Assembly: GCF_001570725.1 (NCBI RefSeq)
Contig: NZ_BCNV01000001.1
Span: forward strand, 2,108,001 to 2,172,000
Source of the DNA: Paenibacillus amylolyticus
Lineage (GTDB): Bacteria > Bacillota > Bacilli > Paenibacillales > Paenibacillaceae
Reading direction: 5' to 3'
Length of the DNA stretch: 64,000 bases
Shown here: positions 45,251 to 53,796 of the stretch, piece after piece
Numbering within the stretch: the stretch's first letter is position 1
Layout of the letters: every line of letters starts with the position of its first letter
The notes under the pieces: model-generated
Seen by the model: only the letters and a program-made list of their open reading frames with translations
Database searches by the model: none
Told to the model about the DNA's origin: nothing
Made by a program: the position numbers and the translations under genes

Positions 45251-45379
45251 ATCCATGTAATTTCCTATCTAAGTTGGCGAGGGCAAGAGCTTGTTCTAAT
45301 TTGAATTAGATAATTATGCATATCCAATTCGTCACTTGTGTATTCAAATGGAGTTGAATCCTTGTTAAACTTTATTTCT

Positions 45380-45398
45380 GATAATGAGAATCATTATT
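45380..45398 (+). promoter_or_regulatory. Fur box
   Basis: GATAATGAGAATCATTATT matches the 19-base Fur consensus at about 17 positions and lies about 70 bases before the monooxygenase gene. Iron repression of the two downstream genes is expected. Confidence 0.75.
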
Positions 45399-45467
45399 AA
45401 TTATGAGAGCTAAAGTTTTACCTCAGGTCTCTTAGGAGCAAATCAACGAAACGAAAGGTTGGTAAAC

Positions 45468-46772
45468 ATGACTTCAGATCGAAAATTAAGTATTGGATTA
45501 TCCTTAAATGCAACATGGAGTAAAGGTGACGGGTGGCGGCACCCGGATAGCGGAGTCGAGCATACAGGAACCATTGACTACTACATTCAGTGGGCAAAAA
45601 TAGCAGAGAAGTTCAAGCTTGATTTTCTTTTCAGAGCGGATTATCTGTATATTAGCCCGCAAATGTTGGGTGATTCCTCTAACTTTGGCAGCCCGGATCC
45701 TACGCTGTTCTTTGCAGCGATCGCTCGTGAAACGAACCGAATCGGACTGGTTACGACGATCTCTACTACGTTTAATCCACCCTATGTTGTTGCCAGACAA
45801 CTGCAGTCTTTACACTGGCTAAGCAATGGACGTGCAGGCTGGAATATTGTCACTTCTATTGAAGGAGCCGATAATTTCGGCAATTCACCTATGCCATCAC
45901 CGGAAGAGAGATATGCTAAGGCAATGGAGTTTACGGATGTCGTATGCAAGCTTTGGGAGAGTTTCCCGGATGAAGCCATTGTCATTGACCGCAAGTCAGG
46001 CCAGTTCTCAGATAAGGATAAAGTGACTGCCATTAATCATTCTGGTGAATTTTTCAATGTAAAAGGGCCGCTAACGTTACCATCTCATCCATCCGGAAGC
46101 ATTCCTTTGTTTCAAGCTGGCGCTTCAGATATCGGGCGGAACTTTTCCTCTTCCGTCGCGGATGCTATTTTTGCAGCAATGCCTGATCTTGAATCAGGAG
46201 TGGAATTACGAAATGATTTGCGAAGAAGAGCACTAGAACATGGGCGCGATCCAAATGCCATCAAAGTTTTGCCGGGTCTGTATTTTTTCCTAGGCGATAC
46301 GTATGAAGAAGCGCTTGAGTTGCATAAGGCTGCGCATTCGCATCTAACTCTTGAACGCAGACATGCCTCACTCCAATCGGTAATGGGACTTGATCTAACA
46401 GGTTTTCCTTTGAATCAACGCGTAATTGCTGAAATGCTTCCCGATCCAAGTCAAGCTGTCCGCAGCCGTACACATGCAGAGTTGCTACGCCGTTTTATTA
46501 CAAAATATCAGCCTACCGTGCAAGAAATCCTGGATCGACCGGAGGTTGTCGGATCAGCCCATTGGGTATCTGTGGGGACCGTCGAGACTGTAATGAATGA
46601 TATTATCGAGCGGGTTGAGGCTGGTGCGATTGATGGATTCATAGCGTTGCCGGGCGGTTCAGAAAAATCGATGGAGATATTCTTTGAACAGCTGATTCCA
46701 AAGTTGGTCGAACGAGGAATGTTCAGAAGCGACTACGAGGGAGCTACTTTACGAGATCACCTAGGGATTTAA
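45468..46772 (+). CDS. NtaA/SnaA/DszA-family FMN-dependent monooxygenase
   Basis: Bacterial-luciferase-type enzyme of 434 residues using reduced FMN from a partner reductase. Features: GWRHPDSGVEHTGTIDYYIQWAKIAEKFKLDFLFRADYLYI at the N terminus, GRAGWNIVTSIEGADNFGNSPMPSPEERYAKAMEFTDVVCKLWESF, PLFQAGASDIGRNFSS, and C-terminal VERGMFRSDYEGATLRDHLGI. The family includes nitrilotriacetate, EDTA, dibenzothiophene-sulfone and pristinamycin monooxygenases. The ATG at 45468 has AAAGG nine bases upstream. It lies behind a Fur box and before a siderophore-type binding protein, hinting that the substrate is an iron chelator. No flavin reductase gene is nearby. Confidence 0.87.
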   Translation: MTSDRKLSIGLSLNATWSKGDGWRHPDSGVEHTGTIDYYIQWAKIAEKFKLDFLFRADYLYISPQMLGDSSNFGSPDPTLFFAAIARETNRIGLVTTISTTFNPPYVVARQLQSLHWLSNGRAGWNIVTSIEGADNFGNSPMPSPEERYAKAMEFTDVVCKLWESFPDEAIVIDRKSGQFSDKDKVTAINHSGEFFNVKGPLTLPSHPSGSIPLFQAGASDIGRNFSSSVADAIFAAMPDLESGVELRNDLRRRALEHGRDPNAIKVLPGLYFFLGDTYEEALELHKAAHSHLTLERRHASLQSVMGLDLTGFPLNQRVIAEMLPDPSQAVRSRTHAELLRRFITKYQPTVQEILDRPEVVGSAHWVSVGTVETVMNDIIERVEAGAIDGFIALPGGSEKSMEIFFEQLIPKLVERGMFRSDYEGATLRDHLGI

Positions 46773-46835
46773 TAGATCGATCATTAATGAAGCAGTGGTA
46801 TAAAATAATTAATAACTTATCGAATGGGGAGCCAT

Positions 46836-47780
46836 ATGAACAGACTAATTGGATGGATTGCAGTATTAATGATACTAACAGGAGTACTGGCCGGATGTTC
46901 CCAAACGTCCAGCACCGTTACACCTGAAACCAGCAAGAGCGAGGGGGAGGCATGGCCAAGAACCATTCAGGATGCTAGCGAAAATGGAGTGGTGCTTGAG
47001 AAACGACCAGAGCGCATAGCGGTGCTTCATCCTTTATACTTAGATTACTTTTTTGCTTTGGATACAACTCCAATTGCATCAACTAGCGCGGCAGAAGCGA
47101 TGAAGGAGTTTGCTACATTACAGCCTTACGCCGGATCTGCCGAGATTATTGACTTGGGTAACGACTCAGCGAATCTGGAAAAGATTATGGAGGCTAACCC
47201 TGATGTCATTGTGACCTTTAAGGGTTCCGTGGATACCATATATGATGAGTTGAGCAAGATTGCACCTGTCGTCTTAATCGACTACACCGACACATGGGAA
47301 AAAACGACCATGCTTTGTGCTCAGATTGTTGGTAAAGAGGAGCTTGCGGAACAATTGATTCAGGAAACACAAGAAATGATAGCATCCACGAAAGAGCAGT
47401 TAAGTACGCTTGAGAATAAAACCTTTGCCTTGTTGCGGGTAGACGGAAAATCCAATTTTAATGCGCAAGGGTCTAAAAACACGATGTACTACAATCAAAC
47501 TGCAGGCTTTGGATTATTAGCACCAGAGGGATATCCTGAGGGAGGAGAATCACTTACCTTGGAGGGGCTTTCCAGCATGAATCCCGATTATATTATTATC
47601 CAGCATCGTATTGACGTCGCAGAGGCAGCAGTCAAGGATAAGGAATCTTCAAAGGTATGGAAGTCATTGGAAGCGGTAAAAAACAACCATGTTGTTATCT
47701 TTGATAATTCCCTCAATAGCGCAAGTATCCTGGCTGTGCGTTTGGCTTCAGAATATTTTGTGAAATTGGCTGAACAATAG
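46836..47780 (+). CDS. Iron-siderophore ABC transporter substrate-binding lipoprotein
   Basis: Extracellular receptor of 314 residues of the FecB/FhuD/YfiY class (type III binding protein). Lipobox LAGC (Cys21). Family motifs are EKRPERIAVLHPLYLDYFFALDTTPIAST, LEKIMEANPDVIVTF, YDELSKIAPVVLIDY and a C-terminal RLASEYFVKLAEQ. A GGGGAG site lies just before the ATG at 46836; an in-frame ATG at 46824 precedes that site and is less likely. It lies 63 bases after the monooxygenase gene and is probably co-transcribed under Fur. No permease or ATPase gene accompanies it, so it must share one encoded elsewhere. Confidence 0.88.
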   Translation: MNRLIGWIAVLMILTGVLAGCSQTSSTVTPETSKSEGEAWPRTIQDASENGVVLEKRPERIAVLHPLYLDYFFALDTTPIASTSAAEAMKEFATLQPYAGSAEIIDLGNDSANLEKIMEANPDVIVTFKGSVDTIYDELSKIAPVVLIDYTDTWEKTTMLCAQIVGKEELAEQLIQETQEMIASTKEQLSTLENKTFALLRVDGKSNFNAQGSKNTMYYNQTAGFGLLAPEGYPEGGESLTLEGLSSMNPDYIIIQHRIDVAEAAVKDKESSKVWKSLEAVKNNHVVIFDNSLNSASILAVRLASEYFVKLAEQ

Positions 47781-47808
47781 ATACGTACACAAAATCCAAA
47801 TACTAATC

Positions 47809-47838
47809 AAAGTCGCTATTATAGCGGCTTTTTTATTT
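47809..47838 (+). terminator. Rho-independent terminator of the Fur-controlled pair
   Basis: AGTCGCT (47811-47817) pairs with AGCGGCT (47823-47829) and is followed by TTTTTATTTT. Third copy of the same hairpin arms. Confidence 0.82.
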
Positions 47839-47993
47839 TGAATTAACATCGTAATTTCCTATGCCGATTTATTTAGCTCCAAAATGGATTGGCTTGCCGT
47901 CCTTGTAAGGAACTCAGGTAACATGTTTCTTAGTTAGTCAAAGCCTCAAAACGGCTATGCTATAATGAAATTCAGAAAGGGGAGGCCACGTTA

Positions 47994-48614
47994 ATGTCAC
48001 CTAGAAACATAGAGAAAGACTTGCAACAACGGGAAAAAAGAATAAACCACATCCTTGATTCCGCGCTGGAGATCATTGCCCTTAAAGGAATAGGTTCAGT
48101 AAGCATCAACCACATCGCAGCAGCAGCAGGCATGAGTATTGGGAACATGTATCACTACTTCAAGTCCAAAGATGAGATTATCAGCGAAATTCTGAGAAGA
48201 GGCCAGACCAGTTACGGAGAACATGTCTCCCAGCTCGCTGAGCAGTCCGGCGATGCTCTGAACAAACTTTTACTACTGTCTGAGTCTTGGCTTGCGTTGG
48301 AAAACAATTGGGCTTACACGATCCTTATCCACACAGCGCGACTTTCGGATACTTCCTCCGAAGAGATTCGGCGGGAGGTTACGGAACGTTTCACGAATAA
48401 CCTTGGTCCTGTCGCGAACATAATGGAACAGGGGCAAAAGGAAGGACTCATCGTCAGCGGTGTTCCCTTGGAGCTTGCCTATTATTTTGTAAGTTTAATT
48501 CAAGGACTCACGCTACAGAAAATGCCAGGCGCTGAAGTGCCGATCCGTGCGCAGGCGCGTTCAATTGTCTCTTTATTTGCTGTGTCTTTACATAACTCCA
48601 AAAGAAATGATTGA
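47994..48614 (+). CDS. TetR/AcrR-family regulator of the sulfonate-type cluster
   Basis: 206 residues with the N-terminal HTH RINHILDSALEIIALKGIGSVSINHIAAAAGMSIGNMYHYFKSKDEIISEIL (about 17-67) and an all-helical ligand-binding remainder. GGGGAGG precedes the ATG. It is encoded directly upstream of the ABC/monooxygenase operon; a promoter overlapping its stop codon and a 22-base palindrome beyond are the likely control point. The inducer is unknown. Confidence 0.88.
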   Translation: MSPRNIEKDLQQREKRINHILDSALEIIALKGIGSVSINHIAAAAGMSIGNMYHYFKSKDEIISEILRRGQTSYGEHVSQLAEQSGDALNKLLLLSESWLALENNWAYTILIHTARLSDTSSEEIRREVTERFTNNLGPVANIMEQGQKEGLIVSGVPLELAYYFVSLIQGLTLQKMPGAEVPIRAQARSIVSLFAVSLHNSKRND

Positions 48615-48640
48615 CAACAGATACAGGCCACTGCTACAAT
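48611..48640 (+). promoter_or_regulatory. Sigma-A promoter of the ssu-like operon
   Basis: TTGACA (48611-48616) and TACAAT (48635-48640) are 18 bases apart; the -35 overlaps the tetR stop codon. Downstream, TGAACGA (48673-48679) and TCGTTCA (48703-48709) can form a leader hairpin. Confidence 0.75.
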
Positions 48641-48649
48641 TTCCCCAAC

Positions 48650-48671
48650 AAACCGAGTAATCGCTCGGTTT
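48650..48671 (+). promoter_or_regulatory. Palindromic operator for the TetR regulator
   Basis: Half-sites AAACCGAG (48650-48657) and CTCGGTTT (48664-48671) form a perfect palindrome around a six-base centre, starting about ten bases after the -10 hexamer. A bound repressor would block initiation of the ABC/monooxygenase operon. Confidence 0.72.
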
Positions 48672-48803
48672 GTGAACGAGAGTTCGACTGGACAACCAGA
48701 GATCGTTCATGGGGAAAGATATATAAGCAGAAGGCCTTTTTTTATAACTATAAAACCAAGTAAATAGATCCGAAAAATTATTTTAAATTGGAGGTAACAC
48801 CCT

Positions 48804-49571
48804 ATGCTGATTATTGAGCGGTTGAACAAAACGTTCGCTGCTCCTACCGGGCCGATTGTGGCGCTAAGTAATATACGGTTGCAAGTTGAGCCGGGACAAT
48901 TTATTACTTTTATCGGACCAAGCGGATGCGGCAAAAGTACATTGCTCAAAATCGTGGCCGGGTTAGACACGACCTATGAAGGAACAGTTGAACTAAACGG
49001 AAAAGCAATTACAGGACCAAGTGTTGATAAAGGGTTTATTTTTCAAGAGCCACGTTTGTTCCCCTGGATGACGGTCGAGAAGAATATCGCAGCCAATCTC
49101 TCGCTTGGCAATGCTCAGGTTCGCCATCAAGTCCAAGAGCTGATTGAGCTAGTTCGTCTGAAAGGATTCGAGAAAGCATATCCGAAGGAGTTATCTGGAG
49201 GAATGGCTCAACGCGTGGCCATTGCAAGGGCATTGTTGCGTAAACCGGAGATTCTGCTGCTCGACGAGCCTTTTGGAGCCCTCGATGCCTTCACTCGCAC
49301 ACACATGCAAGAGGCGCTACTGGACATCTGGCAGAACAGCCGGACGACCATGTTGTTTGTTACGCATGACTTGGACGAAGCGGTATTTCTTGGAGAGAAA
49401 GTCGTCATTATGAACCCTCGCCCGGGTCATATCCGCAATGTAATTTCTGTAGATCTCCCTTATCCGCGTAAGCGCAGTGGGGGGGCCTTTCAGGAGCTTC
49501 GCTCCCGCGTGTTAAGTGAGTTCGAAAAAGTGGAACATGCCCCCCTGATTGATAAGGGCGCAGGCATTTAA
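48804..49571 (+). CDS. ABC transporter ATP-binding protein, SsuB/TauB-like
   Basis: ATPase of 255 residues of the nitrate/sulfonate/taurine class: Walker [20 protein letters not shown]-loop [12 protein letters not shown], signature [16 protein letters not shown], Walker [21 protein letters not shown] and switch [15 protein letters not shown] lies before the ATG. It is the first of five genes in an operon with a binding protein, two permeases and a monooxygenase, so it energises uptake of an organosulfur-like substrate. Confidence 0.92.
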   Translation: MLIIERLNKTFAAPTGPIVALSNIRLQVEPGQFITFIGPSGCGKSTLLKIVAGLDTTYEGTVELNGKAITGPSVDKGFIFQEPRLFPWMTVEKNIAANLSLGNAQVRHQVQELIELVRLKGFEKAYPKELSGGMAQRVAIARALLRKPEILLLDEPFGALDAFTRTHMQEALLDIWQNSRTTMLFVTHDLDEAVFLGEKVVIMNPRPGHIRNVISVDLPYPRKRSGGAFQELRSRVLSEFEKVEHAPLIDKGAGI

Positions 49572-49619
49572 ATTGGATACACATAAACGAATTTACGTTC
49601 ATAAAGGGGATACGAATAT

Positions 49620-50651
49620 ATGGTTAAAAAATATAATTTGATCGCAGTCTTACTCGTATTGATACTGGTTGTGGCGGGATGCGGCAGTGCAAACAACAAT
49701 GCTGGCAATGGCGAAGATGCCAAGCCGGTAGAAAGTAGCTCGAATCCAAATGCATCCTATGATGATGTCACAGTGAAGATTGGTGTACAGGGCAAGGGCG
49801 GCTTGTTCGGCAAGGCGCAAGAACAGAAGTGGTTTGAGGATGCATTCGGAGAGTTGGGGGTAAAAGTGGAGTGGTTGGAGTTCCAGAGCGGTCCTCCAAT
49901 GATCGAAGCGATGACCTCTAATCATTTGGACTTTGCTGGCATGGGCAACATGCCCCCAATCTCTGCACAAGCAGCTGGCATTAACTTCAAAATCATCTCA
50001 CAGCTACTTGATGGCAAGAACAATGTAGCGATCATTGTGCCGAACGACAGCCCGATCAAAAGCATTGCGGATCTCAAAGGCAAAAAGGTGGCTGTCACAA
50101 AAGGGAGCAACGCCTATAACTTCCTATATCAAGTACTCCAAAAAGCTGGTTTAGATAACTCCGATATTCAAGAAATCCAATTACAACCTGATGAAACGCA
50201 GCCTTCCTTCGAAAGCGGAAAAGTGGATGCCTGGGCCGTCTGGGATCCTTACATTACTCTGAATACATTAAGTGGCAAGGGAAAAGTGCTAGCTGATGGG
50301 GAAAGTGAAGGCGTACTGTCTCCATCCTTCCAATTGGTTCGTTCGGATTTTGCGAATGACTATCCGGAACTGGTTACGCTTTATCTAAAGACATTCGAGC
50401 AAGCACGCCAGTGGGAAGCTAATAATCAAGAGGAAGCGTACCAACGCTATGCCGACGAACGCAACATTCCGATTGACCTGGTGAAGGGCATTCAATCGCG
50501 GGCGGCAATGATCAATATACCGGTAAGTGACGAAACGATTGCCAGTCAGCAGAACACCGCTAACTTTCAATTTGAATTAGGTACAATCCGTAAGGAAATC
50601 AACGTGGCTGACGTATTCGACAACCAGTACATTGAAGAAGCTCTTAAATAA
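49620..50651 (+). CDS. Substrate-binding lipoprotein, SsuA/NrtA-like
   Basis: Receptor of 343 residues with lipobox VAGC (Cys21). It is a type 2 fold of the aliphatic sulfonate/taurine group: VKIGVQGKGGLFGKAQEQKWFEDAFGELGVKVEWLEFQSGPPMIEAMTSNHLDFAGMGNMPPISAQAAG, SIADLKGKKVAVTKGSNAYNFLYQVLQKAGL, and FESGKVDAWAVWDPY. It lies between the ATPase and permease genes. The precise ligand cannot be read; sulfonates and other sulfur compounds are typical. Confidence 0.9.
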   Translation: MVKKYNLIAVLLVLILVVAGCGSANNNAGNGEDAKPVESSSNPNASYDDVTVKIGVQGKGGLFGKAQEQKWFEDAFGELGVKVEWLEFQSGPPMIEAMTSNHLDFAGMGNMPPISAQAAGINFKIISQLLDGKNNVAIIVPNDSPIKSIADLKGKKVAVTKGSNAYNFLYQVLQKAGLDNSDIQEIQLQPDETQPSFESGKVDAWAVWDPYITLNTLSGKGKVLADGESEGVLSPSFQLVRSDFANDYPELVTLYLKTFEQARQWEANNQEEAYQRYADERNIPIDLVKGIQSRAAMINIPVSDETIASQQNTANFQFELGTIRKEINVADVFDNQYIEEALK

Positions 50652-50666
50652 AGTAGAGGTGCGGTT

Positions 50667-51461
50667 ATGCAACTATCGGGAAACAAGCTTGTTTTTCGGA
50701 CTATTCATCTCCTGATTGGGATGTCGGTACCGGCGGCAATATTAATCATTTGGCAGATTGCATCCTCGAATGGGTGGGTAAATCCGGTGTTAGTTCCTCC
50801 TCCGAAGGACATCGTGGCTGAATTTGGACGGATGATCTCTTCAGGAGAACTGCTGACGAATTTGCGCATCTCGACGGGGAGAGCGGCACTCGGGTTCTTG
50901 TTGGGCGGCGGTCTGGGATTAGCCGCAGGATTATGGGTCGGCTTTTCGTTAAAAGCGGAACGGTTGCTCGATCCGTCACTTCAACTGCTTCGGACACTAC
51001 CTCATTTGGCTGTTGCACCATTGTTCATTCTGTGGTTCGGCTTTGGCGAAACTTCAAAGATTGTACTCATCGCTAAGGGGGCATTCTTCCCTTTATATGT
51101 AAATGCCTTTTTGGGCGTTCGTTCGGTGGATCGCCAGTTGTTCGATGTAGCAAGCGTATTGCAATTCACGAAACTTCAAACCATCACCAAGCTGATTATC
51201 CCTGCCTCACTTCCTTCCCTGTTTTTAGGTGTTCGGCTCTCAATTGCGGTAAGTTGGCTTGGCCTGGTTGTCGCGGAGATGATGGGTTCAAGCTCAGGGA
51301 TCGGTTATATCATCAATGACGCACGATCCTTCTCACTAACGTCTGTCATCTTCGTCGGCATAATTGTCTTTGCGATTGTTGGCAAAGTGACCGATTCATT
51401 GGTTAGGCTGGCGGAGAAGAAGTTACTGCGTTGGCAGGATTCCATAGAGGGAGATGGATAA
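50667..51461 (+). CDS. ABC transporter permease, SsuC-like (first)
   Basis: Membrane protein of 264 residues with about six helices and the family loop (FDVASVLQFTKLQTITKLIIPASLPSLFLGVRLSIAVSWLGLVVAEMMGSSSGIGYIINDA). AGAGGTG lies before the ATG. A second, clearly different SsuC paralogue follows seven bases later, so the channel is probably a heterodimer rather than the usual homodimer. Confidence 0.9.
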   Translation: MQLSGNKLVFRTIHLLIGMSVPAAILIIWQIASSNGWVNPVLVPPPKDIVAEFGRMISSGELLTNLRISTGRAALGFLLGGGLGLAAGLWVGFSLKAERLLDPSLQLLRTLPHLAVAPLFILWFGFGETSKIVLIAKGAFFPLYVNAFLGVRSVDRQLFDVASVLQFTKLQTITKLIIPASLPSLFLGVRLSIAVSWLGLVVAEMMGSSSGIGYIINDARSFSLTSVIFVGIIVFAIVGKVTDSLVRLAEKKLLRWQDSIEGDG

Positions 51462-51467
51462 CAGATT

Positions 51468-52301
51468 ATGAGTACGAACGATGTGTCATTAAGCTCGAAG
51501 ACTAATAAGGAGCAGACGGTAATAAGAAGGGGACACCAGTGGAGAATGCCAAATTGGCTGTATGGATGGGTGTTGCCCATTATTATATTAGCTTTATGGG
51601 AGGCAGGCTCTGCTCTTGGACTGTTGTCTGACTCGGCACTGCCAGCTCCATCCCGCATTGCTCGAACATTCTGGCAACTGTGCCTAAATGGTGATATGAC
51701 GCAGCATCTCACAACCAGTACCATTCGGGCGAGTGGTGGATTCTTACTTGGAGCCGTCACAGGATTGCTGCTCGGTGTGTTTACTGGTCTAGGCAAATGG
51801 GCTGAACAAACGCTTGATCCGACGATACAGATGCTGCGAACGGTTCCGTTGCTTGCGGTTATTCCGCTGTTCATTCTTTGGTTCGGAGTAGGGGAATTAT
51901 CCAAAGTACTGCTCATTGCACTAGGGTCATTCTTCCCGCTCTATTTTCATACACATTTGGGGGTCCGCAGTGCGGACAGAAAGCTGTATGAGGTTACTCG
52001 CATCTTGCAATATTCTAAGTTCCGGCTGCTAACCAGGCTAATTATTCCCTCGGCGTTGCCAAACATTCTACTTGGCATTCGGTTATCTGTGGGTGCCTCC
52101 TGGCTGTTGCTTGCCGTGGCAGAGATGATGGGTGCAAGCGCAGGAGTTGGCTATATGATACAAGACGCACGTGTATATGCACAGACAGATGTCGTCTTCG
52201 TGGGCATAATTATGTTTGCATTGGTGGGCAAACTGTCGGATTCGGCAGTCAGACTGGTGGAAAGAAGATTACTACGATGGAATAACACATATAAAGGCTA
52301 G
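51468..52301 (+). CDS. ABC transporter permease, SsuC-like (second)
   Basis: 277 residues. A charged N-terminal extension of about 35 residues is followed by six helices and the loop YEVTRILQYSKFRLLTRLIIPSALPNILLGIRLSVGASWLLLAVAEMMGASAGVGYMIQDA. It is paralogous to the preceding gene with moderate similarity throughout, which points to an old duplication. Confidence 0.9.
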   Translation: MSTNDVSLSSKTNKEQTVIRRGHQWRMPNWLYGWVLPIIILALWEAGSALGLLSDSALPAPSRIARTFWQLCLNGDMTQHLTTSTIRASGGFLLGAVTGLLLGVFTGLGKWAEQTLDPTIQMLRTVPLLAVIPLFILWFGVGELSKVLLIALGSFFPLYFHTHLGVRSADRKLYEVTRILQYSKFRLLTRLIIPSALPNILLGIRLSVGASWLLLAVAEMMGASAGVGYMIQDARVYAQTDVVFVGIIMFALVGKLSDSAVRLVERRLLRWNNTYKG

Positions 52302-52330
52302 ATTTTTAGAATGAAAGCGGAGGAACAGAT

Positions 52331-53677
52331 ATGACGAAAAAACGACAGGGCCAGCTTCATCTTGGTGCATTTATATATTTCACTGGACATCATCATGCCG
52401 GATGGCGTCATCCTGAATCAGGGGTAGAGAAGATGTTCGATATCGAATGGTATAAGCGGATTGCCCAGACAGCTGAAAAAGGTAAGCTTGATATGATTTT
52501 TTTTGCGGACTTACTGCACTTGATCTACCCAAGTCGCGCTGCAGCAGGCATGCTGGACCCGGTGTCGCTGCTCTCCGCACTATCCATGGTAACGGATAAA
52601 ATCGGGTTGACAGCAACGTTATCGACGACCTATAACGAGCCGTTCAATGCCGCGCGCCGTTTAGCTACACTCGACCACATAAGCAGAGGACGGACCGGAT
52701 GGAATATCGTCACGTCCCAAGTTGACACGGAAGCTCGGAACTTCGGTCGAGATAAGCATCCTGAACATGGAACACGTTACGAGATGGCGCAGGAATTCGT
52801 TGATGTCGTTGCGGCATTATGGGACAGCTGGCCACAGGATTCACTCGTCATGAATCGAGAATCAGGCACATTCGTCGATGAATCCAAGCTGCGTGTCGCT
52901 GACTATAAAGGGCAATGGTATTCCACGCAAGGGCTCTTGAACGTCCCCAGTCCACCGCAAGGTTACCCCGTCCTTATTCAGGCTGGTTCCTCGGGTCCAG
53001 GTCAGGATTTCGCTGCAAAAGTCGGAGAGGTGATCTTCACTGCACAGACCTCACTCACTGCTGCGCAAGATTTCTATCGCACGGTGAATGAGAAACTTCT
53101 GGCAATCGGACGTGAACGTGGCAGCTTGCTCATCATGCCGGGTTTGTCACCGATCCTCGGTTCAACTGTGGAGGAGGCTCGACGCAAGGAACGCGAGCTG
53201 CTCGACCTCATCGATCCGCAGGAAGCGGTAATGATGCTATCTGGCATGCTTCAAACAGACCTCAGCGGGTATCCTGTGGACAGTCCATTACCAGACATCT
53301 CAGATCCGGTCCAAGCAAGCAACGGAATGAAGAGTCGCGTGCAACTCATTATGGACCTTGCACGTGACGAGCAATTATCCATTGCCGAACTCGGGCGGAG
53401 GCTTCTCGGTGCCCGTGGTCATATGCAATTTGTAGGAACGCCGGAGCAACTTACCGACCTCATGGAAGAATGGTTTAATGGATACGGCTGCGATGGCTTT
53501 AACATCATGCCGCCGGTTCTGCCTGGAGATCTTGATGACTTCGTCGAGCACGTCGTTCCAGAGCTTCAGCGACGTGGGCTCTTCCGCAGGGAGTATGAGG
53601 GGACAACGCTGCGAGAGCATTTGGGACTTTCTGAACCAACGGTGTTAGTAAGTCATAAACAGCAAGTTCACCGTTAA
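52331..53677 (+). CDS. NtaA/SnaA/DszA-family FMN-dependent monooxygenase (second copy)
   Basis: 448-residue luciferase-type monooxygenase related to the one at 45.5 kb: GWRHPESGVEKMFDIEWYKRIAQTAEKGKLDMIFFADLLHL, SRGRTGWNIVTSQVDTEARNFGRDKHPEHGTRYEMAQEFVDVVAALWDSW, VLIQAGSSGPGQDFAAK, and C-terminal RRGLFRREYEGTTLREHLGLSEP. GCGGAGG lies before the ATG. As last gene of the SsuBA-CC operon it should oxidise the imported compound, for example to release sulfite or cleave a C-S or C-N bond. The required FMN reductase is not encoded in the cluster. Confidence 0.9.
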   Translation: MTKKRQGQLHLGAFIYFTGHHHAGWRHPESGVEKMFDIEWYKRIAQTAEKGKLDMIFFADLLHLIYPSRAAAGMLDPVSLLSALSMVTDKIGLTATLSTTYNEPFNAARRLATLDHISRGRTGWNIVTSQVDTEARNFGRDKHPEHGTRYEMAQEFVDVVAALWDSWPQDSLVMNRESGTFVDESKLRVADYKGQWYSTQGLLNVPSPPQGYPVLIQAGSSGPGQDFAAKVGEVIFTAQTSLTAAQDFYRTVNEKLLAIGRERGSLLIMPGLSPILGSTVEEARRKERELLDLIDPQEAVMMLSGMLQTDLSGYPVDSPLPDISDPVQASNGMKSRVQLIMDLARDEQLSIAELGRRLLGARGHMQFVGTPEQLTDLMEEWFNGYGCDGFNIMPPVLPGDLDDFVEHVVPELQRRGLFRREYEGTTLREHLGLSEPTVLVSHKQQVHR

Positions 53678-53747
53678 TCCGTTAGGAAGAACCAATCATC
53701 GAATTCACTCTAATAGCTAAACTGTAAAATATATAGATTTAGGCTGA

Positions 53748-53790
53748 GGCCGTTTTACGGTATTCTACCGGGGAACGGTCATTTAGTTTT
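53748..53790. terminator. Terminator between convergent genes, copy 2 of a palindromic repeat
   Basis: GGCCGTT pairs with AACGGTC (one G-U pair) around an inner CGGTA/TACCG helix, followed by a T-rich stretch. It aligns base by base with the element at 20319-20360. Confidence 0.7.
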
Positions 53791-53796
53791 ATAGCA

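Noticed and set aside
51305..51916. 203-codon minus-strand frame antisense to the two SsuC-like genes
   Set aside because: Both overlapped permeases are clear family members; the antisense translation has no recognisable motif.
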